From positions 30,799,001-30,863,000 of the forward strand of contig CM056574.1 of the NCBI GenBank assembly GCA_029721435.1: a stretch of DNA of 64,000 nucleotides. Reading direction: 5' to 3'. Made by a program: the position numbers and the translations under genes. Positions within the stretch are counted from its first letter, which is position 1; each line of letters begins with the position of its first letter. Positions 1 through 12,985 of the stretch are shown in pieces. The notes below the pieces were generated by a model. The model was not told the DNA's origin, searched no databases, and saw nothing but the letters and a program-made list of their open reading frames with translations. Source of the stretch: Gymnothorax reevesii. Its lineage: Eukaryota; Chordata; Actinopteri; Anguilliformes; Muraenidae.

Positions 1-229
1 GGGAAAGATGATTTGTAATACAAGCCCAGTGGTTACGCTCTCTGCGTGAGATCTCTGTGCAAGATTCTCTCCGCCCCCTGCGGTTTGAATCTCTTGCCTC
101 GGGTATTAACATGTATTGCTTAGCAGGAGTGAAGGGGATGTGGAGCATTTGTGTGGGTACGGGTGGGGGTTGCTGACAGGGGTATCTGAGTAGATGACAG
201 GAAATAGAATCTATAAATGTGGGTTCAGA

Positions 230-420
230 TGCTCGGGGCGGCAGGGTAGCTGAGTGATTTGGTGCCCCTGGTGAGGCATTGGGATCTGGATGCATCTGGA
301 GAGATGACATTGGGAAGAACTCTGCCGCTGGGCCCTTGAGCAAGGTCCTTAACCCCCAAAACTGCTCCAGGGGCTTTACCCCTGTTTCTCACAATCCCTC
401 ATTGCTTACAGCTGTTCTTT
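230..420 (+). repeat. tRNA-derived SINE, 'CTTGAGCAAGG' family
   Basis: The 5' part GGGCGGCAGGGTAGCTGAG resembles a tRNA A box. About 90 bp later comes GGGCCCTTGAGCAAGGTCC followed by TTAACCCCC, the conserved core of a common teleost SINE group. A clean B box and a poly(A) or short-repeat tail are not obvious, so the copy is diverged or 3'-truncated. Two further copies of the same core lie on the minus strand near 37.1 and 43.6 kb. The family assignment is from recognition of the core, not from alignment. Confidence 0.7.
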
Positions 421-720
421 CAGGCATTCGTTTCAGGGTGTCCATGAAAAAGATGAACATGTTCTCAATGGCACTTCCCAAGTTGAATAAGTTTTTTTCC
501 ATGAAAAAGTGTACTTTAAATGCTTTACAAAGGCAGCATCTCTGATTGTAGGCTCATATGCTACAGAAGTCGAGATGTTAGCAGTATCAGAGCACGTGGT
601 GCATGCTGGTTCGCATAGCTGGCGAAGATTGCCTACTGTGCACAAACAAACGTGCCGATGCATAGACAACTTCCACGGATTCTTCTGTCTGCCATACCCT
701 CATTCAAAGCCTTAAGATGC

Positions 721-754
721 ACACGCACGCGCGCACACACACACACACACACAC
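721..754. repeat. (AC)n microsatellite with CG-rich left end
   Basis: An alternating purine-pyrimidine run that begins with ACGCACGCGCGC and continues as CA repeats. It is a simple repeat with Z-DNA potential. Confidence 0.95.
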
Positions 755-833
755 TCATTTTTCCTTCTTTCAAGCTGTAACATGCCTGCAAACACACTCA
801 CGGACACGCAGATACATTTGCATCTACTCCAGC

Positions 834-836
<3 letters not shown>

Positions 837-874
<38 letters not shown>
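837..874. repeat. (AC)n microsatellite
   Basis: An uninterrupted CA run of about 19 units ending at ACTCTCAG. Confidence 0.97.
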
Positions 875-877
<3 letters not shown>

Positions 878-2119
878 CAGATAAGCACCATTATCTGATC
901 CCAACCAGATGTGTTCTTTCTAACTGAGAGAGTTTATTCATCTCTGACCCTTATTGAGAGAAGTATTTATTTTCTTGACTTGAATGCATAAACTCTGTAC
1001 TCAAGCACACTGATTCTGCAGGCCTTGCATTTAGTAACATCAACATTTCAACACTGGATTGATTTTGAAATAACAATTGTCATATTACCACTGCCACCTC
1101 CAGAACCCCTGCCCTCCTTATCCGAGATCCAAGATGGACCATGCTGGTATTTAATGATCCGCAGCTTTGTTTTTCGAAGTGTGAGGTTGCGTTGGTGAAG
1201 TTGATGTAGCAGATGGTTAATGATCTGTTCAGGTTTTATTAGTTGTCTGCGTCAAACGGCGGCAGCGACCGTTGTTGACGACTAGCCGTCCTCCCGTATG
1301 TCCGTGCTCTTATCCTGACCGCTCTTGATGCGTCTGCCAAACTACCATGGTCGGAAAGAAGCTTTTCGGGAAGGGGAACAGAGGGAATGGCTTGTCCTTG
1401 TGTTGCAATGAAAGGAGAGGCTTGCCACAGATGGAGGGGGCATCCTCATTACCGCATTTCGCCACACGCTTCGGCCAGAGCGCTGGCGCGAGCCATTAAA
1501 CGGCAAAGAGGGAGAGCAAGAACGTGAGGCGGCCTGTCCCGTCCCAGCTGGAGTGGGTGGGGCTTGTTTTGAGGGTGCAGGGTGTTTCCTTGAACCTCCT
1601 ATAAAGCGGGGGGTCGTCTTTTTACCTCCTTGGTCACCCGCACATTTCCTTGGTTCGGCTCCCAATTACCAGGCCCCGTCCGGAGCTGGACGCGAGACTT
1701 CAGAGTGAGGGCCCCATCTCTCTGGTCCCTCTGTACTTCAGCCCTCTGCGGCCCCTTACCCGTCCCCTCTACCGAGTGAGGGGGTGATGGGTGAAGGCCG
1801 TTGCAAGCCCTGAATGCGGCCAGCTAATTCGGTAATGAGCCGTAGCATTAAAGAGCGTGGCAAGAGGGGGCGTCGGGCAACGCGCACGAACGAGGGCAGG
1901 CGGGCGGGAGAGAGGGAACGAGGGAGCGTGTTTGCCTGCCCGGTGCCATCAGCTCCCTCTCTCCCCCATCTCCCTTCCTTTTTTTCCCTCTTCTCCCCCT
2001 TTTCGTTTGGGTTTTTCTCCTCTAATTTAACTTTTCATTGAATTTTCTTACCCTGTTTAGTGCTCTTGCCAAGTCCCCAGCGGTCGGATGACAAAAGCTC
2101 TCTAAAAGCCATGTGATCT

Positions 2120-2280
2120 CCTTTTTTTCCCGACCGCCACACTTCGAAGGATTAAGGGTATTTAATGACTATAATCTCCTCCTTTCTCAGAAGTGATTTC
2201 TCACATTCTGTCGCAGTCAGAGGGATTGCATTAGCATTAATAGATTTATAATTCGGCAGAATGACCACATGTGCCAGAAG
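2120..2280. promoter_or_regulatory. Candidate intronic regulatory patch
   Basis: A unique-looking segment holding TTTAATGACTATAATC and GCATTAGCATTAATAG, which contain TAAT cores of the homeodomain type. It lacks simple repeats, unlike its flanks. This is only a motif-composition argument; cross-species conservation was not tested. Confidence 0.25.
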
Positions 2281-3613
2281 CTTTTTTTCTTCCCTTTTCC
2301 TTATTCAGTCTCTCTCTTTCTGGAGTCTGCGGAAAGTGTTTCTTTGTGCGAGGCGCATTTTTGTTGCCGTGCGTAACTACAGTGATGGGGCTTACCTGTC
2401 AGACCGCAGCTCACCTTCATGCTCCTCACAGAGAAGTCTGTCAGGGTTCCAGGGATTTTATTGTGCCGCCGGAGAATCGGGTCCCTGTTAAATCTGTTTT
2501 TGTTCCCTTTCTTTCCCTCTCCTCCTCCTTTTCTTTCTTTTGAGCTTCGACGGCCCCTCGGCTGTGTTTCCAGTTTTAAGTTGTGTCGGGACAGTACTTA
2601 TTCTGACATGTACACAAAAGCTCTGGGGGAGGCTTGAGGTGGGTTTTGGTCTTGTTTGGTAATGCTATTGTAACCATAGTTTGCCTTCCAGCCGTGAACA
2701 GGCAGAGAGAAAGAGATGGATGGGGAAAGAGCATGAAAGGTAGAGGATGAATGGACAGAGGGCGATAGAGTTCAGGCAATACTGCCGTGCGAGCATCATG
2801 ATATAAACAGAGAGATGCCCCACAAAACTTTTGACGTAGAAATAGGAAAGTCCTGTTTCTTTCTGCTGCTCCATTATCTCACCTTCTACATTTCAATTCC
2901 TCCTGCCACGAGTGGGTGACACCTTCAGGTGGTGACTAACTTAACAATGGACCAGTGGCATTGGTGTCCATTTTGTTTTAATGTTCAAAGAACACCGTCT
3001 TCCCTCCATTACTATTTTTTCTCCTTTGGCGCAAGTAAAGAAAATTAAATAAAAAATGGAGAGGGGGGGGAAAACAAACAGGGCCGTGTGATAGAAAATT
3101 CTGTGTCTGTCTCAGCCGCCCTGGGACCCCTACAAGGCAGTGTTTCTACTTAATAAGTCATGAGCTTCCCTCCTCCCATGTGTTTGGGACGGTTTTTTGA
3201 GTGGATATGCTAAATAGCTGATGCTGGAGCTAAGTTGATACAGGCCTCCGCAGGCAGCAAGACTTGGGATGGGGGCAAAATTACCCCCCCAATACCATCC
3301 CTTATGCCAGACTCAAGCATTTGCAGTATGTTAGATATTTATACATGCAAAATTTAATCTGTGTTGTCGCACGTCTGCACCTGGAGGAAAGAATAAATGG
3401 ATATAAACCTTATTATACAATTTAGAGGTTTGTTTCAGAAGTGTTAACCTAGAATGAGGAAGTTTCCTTCCAGAATTTTTCTAATCGGGTTTGGAATGCT
3501 TTTTGTACAAAGCTCTGTCTATTTGCCGCAATGAAAATAAAAAGGTTTTATTCTATGGGGGAAGTGGGGTTTGGGGGTTGATGAGGGAGCTGGTTTGTTC
3601 GGGAAGTGTGTGT

Positions 3614-3660
3614 TTGGGGTGGGGGGGGGGGGGTGTTAGGGAATGAAAGGGGGGAGTGGA
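3614..3660 (+). other. G-rich tract about 200 nt upstream of the large-exon acceptor
   Basis: GGGGT is followed by 13 consecutive Gs, then GTGTTAGGG and, shortly after, another run of six Gs. There are four or more G-runs on the transcribed-RNA sense strand, so a G-quadruplex could form in DNA or in the intron RNA. The long homopolymer may also be length-variable or mis-assembled. Confidence 0.6.
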
Positions 3661-3860
3661 GGATCCAAAGGGAGAACGGGGAGATAAAAAATACATTCTG
3701 TCCTTATTTCACAGGCACCGTGGAAGTCACATCTACAGTTCTTTGCATCTTTTTTTTCTTTTCTCTTCCCGTTCATATGAGTGTGGGTGGGTGGGTGGAT
3801 GGGGGGTGTGGTATTTATTTTTAAAATTTTGAAAGTGTCTGTTTGTGGCATTTGTTGCAG

Positions 3861-6800
3861 ATGGCGACGACGACCCGGGGCTCTCCTGGGTGGCGTCCTC
3901 CCCCTCCAGCAAAGACGTGGCGTCCCCCTCGCAGATGCTGGGGGACGGCTGTTGCGACCTGGGGACGGGAGGCGAGGGGGAGGAGGAGGGCGGCTCAGGC
4001 TTGCCGTACCCCTGCCAGTTCTGCGACAAGTCCTTCAGCCGCCTCAGCTACCTGAAGCGCCACGAGCAGATCCACAGCGACAAGCTGCCCTTCCGCTGCA
4101 CCTTCTGCAGCCGCCTCTTCAAGCACAAGCGCAGCCGTGACCGGCATGTCAAGCTCCACACCGGCGACAAGAAGTACAGCTGCCAGGAATGCGAGGCCGC
4201 ATTCTCGCGCAGCGACCACCTGAAGATACACTTGAAGACTCACAGCTCCAGCAAGCCCTTCAAGTGTAGCGTGTGCAAGCGAGGGTTCAGCTCTACCTCG
4301 TCCCTGCAAAGCCATATGCAGGCTCATCGTAAAAACCGGGAGCACGTGGCATCGTCACGCGCCGAGCGTGAGCAGGGTCGGCGAGACGGAGGAGGAAGTG
4401 CAACCGACATAGACCAGGACCTGTACATGTGCGACTACTGCGAGGAAACCTTCAGCCAGACGGACGAGCTGGAAAGGCACGTGCTGACACGTCACCCGCA
4501 GCTATCAGACAGGGCTGAGTTGCAGTGCATTCATTGCCCCGAAATCTTTGGTGATGAGTCTACACTGTTGGCTCATATCGACGGAGCACATGCTAACCGC
4601 AAGCACAAGTGCCCCGTCTGTGCTGAGCACTTCTTATCTGTGGAGGACGTCTACTGCCACCTAGACAGCCACCGGCAGCCTGATTCAAGCAATCACAGTG
4701 CCAGCCCAGACCCAGCATTGGGCAGTGTGGCCTCCATGAGCAGTGCAACTCCGGATTCTAGTGCCTCCTTGGAGCGAGGCTCAACCCCAGACTCCACCCT
4801 AAAACCTTCGAGGCTTGGGCGCAAGCTGGGCCCTTCCTCCTCCTCTGACCGGGACGAGGGTGGATGGTCGTCATCATCGGTGAAGGTGACTTACAGTTGT
4901 CCATACTGCTCCAAGCGGGACTTCAACAGCTTGGCCGTTCTGGAGATCCATCTGAAAACCATCCATGCTGACAAGCCACAACAGAGCCACACCTGCCAGC
5001 TATGCCTGGACACACTGCCCACGCTTTACAACTTGAACGAGCACATCCGCAAAGCTCACCGGACTAGCGCTGGAGCAGCAGCTGCAGCCGCCTCATTCCC
5101 CCTCCTGCAGTTCAGCAATGTCTCTGCCTTCCACTGCAACTACTGCCCAGATATGTTTGCTGACATCAACACTCTGCAAGAACACATCCGGTCCACCCAC
5201 TGCTTACCTGGCTCCACATCGGCTCCCCTGGAAGGTAACCACGCCTTCTTCTGCAACCAGTGCTCCATGGGCTTCCTGACAGAGTCCTCTTTGACTGAGC
5301 ACATTCAGCAGACTCACTGCTCAGGTACAGGGGCTACAACAAAACTCGAGTCACCTGTTCTGCAGCCTTCCCAATCCTTCATGGAGGTCTACTCCTGCCC
5401 CTACTGCACCAACTCGCCCATCTTCGGCTCCCTGCTTAAGCTGACAAAGCACATCAAGGAGAACCATAAGAACATCCCATTAGCAAACAGCAAGAGGCAA
5501 GCCAGGGCAGCTGACCTCAGCCCTGCCTCCTCTGATGTAGAGATCTCCTCCAGCAAGCGTCTCCGGCCCTCATCTGACACCACCCCCATAGGCACAGCCA
5601 ATGGGGAGTACCCTTGCAACCAGTGTGACTTGCGTTTTTCTAGCTTTGAGGGCTTCCAGGCACACCTGAAGTCCCACCTTGAGCTCCTCCTCCGCAGGCA
5701 GTCCTGTCCACAATGCAACAAGGAGGACTTTGACTCCCAAGAGTCCCTGCTCCAGCACCTGACGGTGCACTACACCACTACCTCCACCCAGTATGTGTGT
5801 GAGAGCTGCGACAAACAATTCGCCTCAGTTGATGACTTGCAGAAGCACCTGCTGGACATGCACACCTTCGTGCTCTACCACTGTACCCTTTGCCAGGAGG
5901 TCTTTGACTCCAAGGTGTCCATCCAGGTGCACTTGGCAGTCAAGCACAGCAATGAGAAAAAGATGTACCGTTGCACGGCCTGTGCCTGGGACTTCCGGCG
6001 TGAGGGTGACTTGCAGCTTCACGTGAAGCACAGCCATCTGGGACACCCGGCTGGTTCTACGGGGGCAAAGGCACGCAAGTGCATCTTCTGTGGGGAGACC
6101 TTTGGGACAGAGGTAGAGCTCCAGTGCCACATCACTACCCACAGCAAAAAGTACAACTGTCGCTTCTGCAGCAAGGCCTTCCATGCCATTGTACTGTTGG
6201 AGAAGCATCTGCGGGAGAAGCACTGCGTAGTAGATGGTGGGAATGGGAGCCAGAATGGGACACCTAATGGGGTGGCTCAGGGTGGTTCGAAGAGAGGGGG
6301 TGGGGTCAGCTCAGCAGAGCAGGGCGAGCTCCAGGCAGTTATGCTGAAAGGCGGAGGTGGCAGTCAGGATGCAGTCAATAGCCACGAGGCCAGCGGCGAA
6401 GAGGAGGTGGATGCCTCTGAGCCCATGTATGCCTGCGACATCTGCGGGGCGGCCTACACCATGGAGGCTCTGCTCCAGAACCACCGGCTCCGCGACCACA
6501 ACATCCGGCCCGGAGAGGACGATGCTGGGTCCCGCAAGAAGAAGGCCGACTTCATCAAGGGCAGCCACAAGTGCAATGTCTGCTCCCGCACCTTCTTTTC
6601 AGAGAGTGGTCTCCGGGAGCACGTGCAGACGCACCGGGGGCCAGCCAAACACTACATGTGCCCCATCTGCGGCGAGCGCTTCCCCTCGTTGCTCACGCTG
6701 ACTGAACACAAAGTCACCCACAGCAAGAGTCTGGACACAGGCACTTGCCGCATCTGCAAGCTGCCGCTGCAGAGCGAGGAGGAGTTCATCGAGCACTGCC

Positions 6801-7351
6801 AGATGCATCCAGACCTGCGCAACTCCCTGACAGGCTTTCGCTGCGTGGTTTGCATGCAGACAGTCACGTCCACCCTGGAGCTTAAGATCCATGGCACCTT
6901 CCACATGCAGAAGCTGTCATCTTCGTCCTCTGCCACCGGGGGCGCTGGAGCATGTGGTGGGGGCGGATCGGGCTCAGCATCATCCTCCCCCAACGGCCAG
7001 CTTCACCCATCGAGCCACAAGTTCTACAAGTGTGCCCTCTGCCTCAAGGAGTTCAAGAACAAGCAGGACCTGGTTAAGCTGGATGTTAATGGGCTGCCGT
7101 ATGGACTTTGTGCTGGCTGCATGAGTCGAGGTGCTAACGGGCAGTCCCCAGTTGGTGGCGGGGGCTCTGCAGGCACCACGCCCCAGGATGCTGGTGGGGA
7201 AAAGCCCCCATCTGGGTTGCGTTGCCCTGAGTGTGGAGTGAAGTTTGAGACCGTGGACGACCTAGAGACGCACGTCCAAGTGGACCACCCGGAGGTGAGC
7301 CCTGACACCAGCGGGCCTAAGAAGTTGTCGGACGTCTCGCCCGTCCCTAAA
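3861..7351 (+). CDS. znf423: znf423 large internal exon: 25 C2H2 fingers and one atypical finger
   Basis: This exon encodes most of ZNF423 (OAZ/Ebfaz), a nuclear multi-zinc-finger scaffold that binds DNA, SMADs and EBF proteins. Splice sites are TTGCAG before 3861 and AAA|GTAAGT at 7352. It opens with two bases of a split codon, then 1163 codons, ending in phase 0. Fingers lie at 4007-4327 (4), 4424-4672 (3), 4892-5059 (2), 5129-5467 (3), 5609-6223 (7), 6428-6904 (5), then an atypical finger at 7024-7120 and a last C2H2 finger ending at 7288. Family knowledge assigns early fingers to DNA binding and central fingers to SMAD binding. The segments [13 protein letters not shown] and [12 protein letters not shown] match ZNF423 rather than its paralogue ZNF521. 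Compared with the mammalian protein as I remember it, there is a longer Gly-rich linker at about 6233-6420 and an Ala run near 5076-5093. The in-frame GTG at 3845 lies in the intron and is not a start. Confidence 0.96.
7024..7120 (+). other. znf423: Atypical CxxC...CxxC finger in znf423
   Basis: The finger starts like a C2H2 finger ([10 protein letters not shown]) but ends in [11 protein letters not shown], so the two usual histidines are replaced by a second Cys pair. The arrangement is conserved in ZNF423 and ZNF521 as I recall them, so this is a family feature and not a lesion. A Gly/Ser-rich linker with SSSSSATGG and GGGGSGS (about 6914-7000) precedes it. Confidence 0.85.
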
Positions 7352-8614
<1,263 letters not shown>

Positions 8615-8639
8615 TGACTTTTCCATGCGTCTGCCTCAG

Positions 8640-8671
8640 CGTGTGTGTGTGTGTGCGGCGCGCGCGCGCGT
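8640..8671. repeat. (GT)n-(GC)n alternating tract
   Basis: Seven or more GT units run straight into CGGCGCGCGCGCGCG. The purine-pyrimidine alternation is a strong Z-DNA candidate, about 40 nt inside the intron after the 85-nt exon. Confidence 0.9.
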
Positions 8672-9791
8672 CCTCACTCGATATCTTTCGATTGGCTCTC
8701 GCCCTTCCCCCTTTTCACAGAGCAAGGACCCCCCCTCCCCCTCTCGCACCCCCGCCCTCAAGACCTGCACTCCCACCCAGTAGTCAGGTGAAAAAGGAAC
8801 GGCTCTATTTCGGGAAACAGCAGAGGCCGCTCTCTCTCGACAGCTGTTCCGCTCAGCTGTTAGCTCATCTCTGCGCAGCCAAAGTCACGGCTGCAGGTCT
8901 CTCCACTGAGGGTTCTCGGCCCTCCAGACCACATCCCCTCCCACCCTCGTAGCCTTACCTGCCCTGTCCAGCTCCTCTTTGAAATAATGGCTAAACGCAA
9001 AGGCGGTCTTCCTGTTTTTTTCATTGCTGGGTCATGTCACATTCCTGGAATGAAGTTGATCAGTTTTCCTCCAGTTTTTGATTTGGTTTTTTATGAATCT
9101 TTGAAGTTTGGATCAGATCTATATGTTTTGCTGATAATTCAACTTGTGTGTCATAACCTGCCTGAGTAATTAATTATCAGTATTGTTTTAATAGCTCTAT
9201 CATCAGTCTGTCAGATATTTGACTTGGTCTCTTGTGTGAGGTCTCTGTTGTATCCCCCATTGTGTGTTCTACCCCTAGCCTCGCTGTTTGAAGCTAAGGC
9301 ACCGAGGCACACTATGCTCTAGATTTATAATCTGGGGGTCTGGGGTAATTCTGAAAGCAAACAGCCGGAGCGCTTGCGTCTGGCCTGACCCCTTATCCCG
9401 CCATGCAGCCTTACCGGCTGGTTAGTTTGTTTTTCTGGACCCGGCGACCAGAGGTCAGCGGTCCCTGGATTGTGCAGAACCCTCCTTGCAAGGCTTCAAG
9501 CTCATGCCCTGATCTCAACGGTTGACTTTGAATACTTGATATCCCCTCTTTTTTCTTCCTTTGAAATCTCCTTTGCTGTCTTTCACTGAGTAAACTGCTA
9601 GCAAAGGTATTGTGGCAGCGCCCGTTTGGACAAAAAAATAAAAAATTTATAAACAATCATATGATTTTGAACAAATATCACAAGGCTTTGGTTTTTACTT
9701 TTGGAAAATATTTGAAAGCAATGTTTTGAGCATATGTAATCAAACTGCTTTCTGACGTGGAGAGAAACTCGCATCCAAGCTCATTCATAAA

Positions 9792-9805
9792 CGAATATAT
9801 ATTCG
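9792..9805. other. 14-bp perfect palindrome
   Basis: CGAATATATATTCG is its own reverse complement. No flanking repeat structure was seen. Confidence 0.8.
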
Positions 9806-9899
9806 CACTCTCTTTGTCTCTGTCTCAAACACAAGGCACTCACACATTATTTTCATACAAGCGCACACACAGGAGGACACACTCACATAAAACACTCTC

Positions 9900-10240
9900 C
9901 TTTCATCGCATTAATTTCCCTAAAAGGCGATAATTCCGAAAGATAGCGCAGCACAGAAATTGGAAAATCGGGATCGTCAGCCTCGTTTCTCCACCATGGA
10001 GGGAATTTTGGGTTAATTAACATCGTAATTGTCAGAAAGCTGGCGGAGATTAATTATGGAATTGAGGCAGATTATTTTAAGTGGCGTTATTATTTTATTA
10101 TTTTTCTCCTTCTTCAAAGATTGATGACGTCTTTTAAATAATAAAATGAGCTGTGTATTAACCTTTATCTGAAGCTTCCTTTGCGAGAAAATTGGCAAGA
10201 GATCACAGAGGAACAACCACTCTTTCCTCCATTTGTCTTT
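9900..10240. promoter_or_regulatory. Candidate intronic enhancer-like element
   Basis: A unique, repeat-free block with clustered developmental motifs: TTAATTAA at 10013-10020, TTAATTA at 10050-10056, a TCF/LEF-like TTCAAAG near 10113, and a CRE-like TGACGTC at 10125-10131. Composition and motif spacing resemble conserved non-coding elements of developmental genes. Conservation itself was not tested. Confidence 0.35.
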
Positions 10241-11309
10241 TATTCGCTGTGATCATGAAACAGTTATTAAACATTCCTGCTATCGGTTGTCTTTGATATA
10301 CATATAGCCGCTGAAGTTATTTTAAACCTTTGAATCCCCCATTTAATTTAATGTATTATCCTCTCTGAAAATTTCTTACAGAGATGAGTTTTTTCACTGG
10401 AAAGACACAGGGAAAAATTGTATGTCTGGACTTAAATATCAAAACATTTTTTGGTCTTATGTGCTTAAGTTTTTGCCTGTAACGTTTGGCTAGATTGACT
10501 CATTTCAAGGGGGCACAAAATATTAACTACTGTAGCATACAATAGCTTCAAAAATGGATGTTTTCTGTTTGAGAAGGATTACAGCAGTTTTTCAAGTCTC
10601 ACGACAAGCTTGTTGAAAAAATGATGCTGCTGTTGTATGGTACACATGCTGTATAGAAATGTATTTGTGTTGCTGCTTCGTTAAGCAAATGTAGCATGTG
10701 CTTCCTCAACTCCACTTTCATCTCACTTTGGTTTAGTGTTGTTTGACATTGGTGGACCAAATATAGGTTTTACACTAATTATTATTATTACTATTGCTAT
10801 TTCTATCATCATTATTATTGTACGAGTTGCTTTTATTGGGTAATTTTGTTCCTATTGCACAGGCAAGGCACCAATGATGGGGGGCAATATAAATGTTGCT
10901 AAATAACTTGAGAACCATACATTGCCTTTCTTTTAAAATTTGTTGTTCCATTAATGCAAGATGAAAAATCTAAAGCATCTAACAAAATCAAATTGCCAAC
11001 TAATGGTTTTTGAACAAATTTCAATAAAATGTGGCACTAAGCGATGCCTATCTAAGATTCTGCCTATGTAAAAACCCCAATTATACCCCCAACCATGCTC
11101 TAAAAGCTGGTTAAGGTGACTTTTTTTATAAGCATGTAAACTTGAGTGCCTCTGGCAGTCAAACACACCCAGGATCCTTAATTTTCATTGATTCCAATGA
11201 AATTCTCTATTTGCCTTCAAGCACTTGCAGAAGGTCATAGGGCGCCACAAGGTCAGAGGTACGTGGCCACGCGAACGCCCACAAAAACACACACAAGCAT
11301 AAGTATAGG

Positions 11310-11344
11310 CACACGCGCGCGCGCACACACACACACACACACAG
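11310..11344. repeat. (CG)n/(AC)n microsatellite
   Basis: CACGCGCGCGCGCACAC continues as CA repeats. It has Z-DNA potential. Confidence 0.93.
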
Positions 11345-12458
11345 TGCACACAAATACAGGTGAGAGGAAACACTACACTCAGTCAGAGGTAACAATGGAG
11401 GGCACACATTCGCCAATAGAGGGCACTTTGATTTATGTGTGCCTATTTGGGCTTATAACCAGAGAACTGTATGTCCAATTAAAAAAAATAATTTTTTTCC
11501 CACTGATTGATCTACATTCGTAATATTATTCTGTTTAAAAACTAACTTGATTGATAATTGCCATTTTGTTACAATTCTTGTACAAATGTAGAGCTCAGGA
11601 CTGCCATTACTTCCCAACAGTTTCTGTGTCTACAAATTGATTTGAAACATGACAAATGCAAGACTAGATATACTTGCCCTATGAAAAAAGTGAGATAGTC
11701 TTCCTGTGTATGAGGTGAAGTTTTCCTTATATGGGGAAAAGTGGGATGATTTTTGTATCAGCATGGAGAAAAATGAATGGTATTCCATCTTGTAGATTGA
11801 GGACTGACACTTTTAAAGGGTGTTTCGCACAAAAGTTGAGACGAGGAATATCGTCACTTGCAGTTTAATTAATCTGTATTGGGCCGACTGGTCTCCATTC
11901 ATGTAGAGGAAGCCGCTGCATGGTCAGAGGAAATTGGCAGCGGTAATGTGGCTGGCACAAGCTCCATTGTTTTCTGTGCCGTGGGTTTGCAGTAATGAAA
12001 ATGTCAGGTGTCTGCTGTTGCATTGTCTTGTGAAGTGACAGCTGCAGAAATGTCAGAACGGCGTGTTTCTGGGCGATTCTTCAAGTGCTCTGACAGCCAC
12101 CTTAATCTCTTTACAGTTTCTGAGCGTGTTCATCTGCCGTGATCTGAGGCGCCACCAGCGTAGGTGCGCGAGTGTGTGCCTGTGTGTGCGTATCGTGCCT
12201 GTAACCATCCTTTCATGCTCAAAGACATTCGCGCAGTCTGATTTGCAAAGAAATACACAGACACACACACTTGTCTCCCTCCTGGCGTATGTCTTAAGGT
12301 GTTGGCACACACAGACACTCCTCTGTGCTGCAGCATGGTGTTTGTCAAGTTGTTATCGTTCCTCTCACCACCCCTCTTCCCAAAAGCCTCCCTCCTTAAC
12401 CCTGTCTCAAATTAAAATCTTTACTCCTTGGCTGTGCCCCCTTCACACGTAAACCCAT

Positions 12459-12486
12459 GCGCACGCGCACACACACACACACACAC
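12459..12486. repeat. (AC)n microsatellite
   Basis: GCGCACGCGCACACACAC runs on as CA repeats. Confidence 0.93.
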
Positions 12487-12985
12487 TTGCACACTATCTC
12501 CTACTCTCCTCTCCCACTAACCTGCCAATTAGAAATTCAGCCCTTTACCTTTACAAGTCTTCGTTTTGCTTTGTCAGTCTGCTGAATTTAGCTATTTCTG
12601 GGCCAGTTCCCCTTTTTATGTATTTTTCTGCTTGGCTCTTGTGCAGATTCATGTCCTCAACCTGCCAGCATTTGCTACTTATTAATTTCATTATTATGCA
12701 CATAAAATTTAGAAACCAGGGATCAGTATCAGTTAGAATTTTGTACGCTGTCATTGGAAATAAGAGATTTTGAAAGTCCAGGATATAAAGATGTTTCTCA
12801 TGTTCAAAAAGTAATCTCTTATAATGTTTTGATCATTACAGTCTCTCAGGGAGTTTCATCCCATGAACATGGAGGCTGATCAGTAAAAATGGCCGGCATG
12901 AAAGAGTCTCTTGTTTCTTGTCTCTGAATTATCACTGATCTCGGGTGATTGTAGGATATTCTCCTCGATGCAGAAATTTATCTAA

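Larger units (their letters stand above)
1..3860 (+). other. znf423: Intron of znf423 upstream of the large exon (3' part)
   Basis: No open frame in this stretch resembles a ZNF423 N-terminal exon, and I found no codons for the expected first finger. The intron ends in a normal acceptor: a T-rich stretch followed by TTTGTTGCAG ending at 3860. Contents that can be named are a SINE at about 230-420, CA repeats at 721-754 and 837-874, a homeobox-motif-rich patch near 2120-2280, and a G-rich tract at 3614-3660. The rest (about 880-2100 and 2300-3600) is unique-looking non-coding DNA with pyrimidine-rich patches near 1960-2040 and 2500-2545. Confidence 0.8.

Noticed and set aside
1262..1350. Similarity of GATGCGTCTGCCAAACT to CGACGCATCTGCCAAACTC near 28463
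   Set aside because: The shared stretch is too short to separate from chance or a common motif.
3845..3860. In-frame GTG upstream of the large exon as a start codon
   Set aside because: It lies in the intron before a clear TTGCAG acceptor, and ZNF423 begins in upstream exons.
3861..4055. ATG at the first base of the exon starting another reading frame
   Set aside because: The frame gives low-complexity Thr/Arg-rich sequence and overlaps the correct zinc-finger frame.
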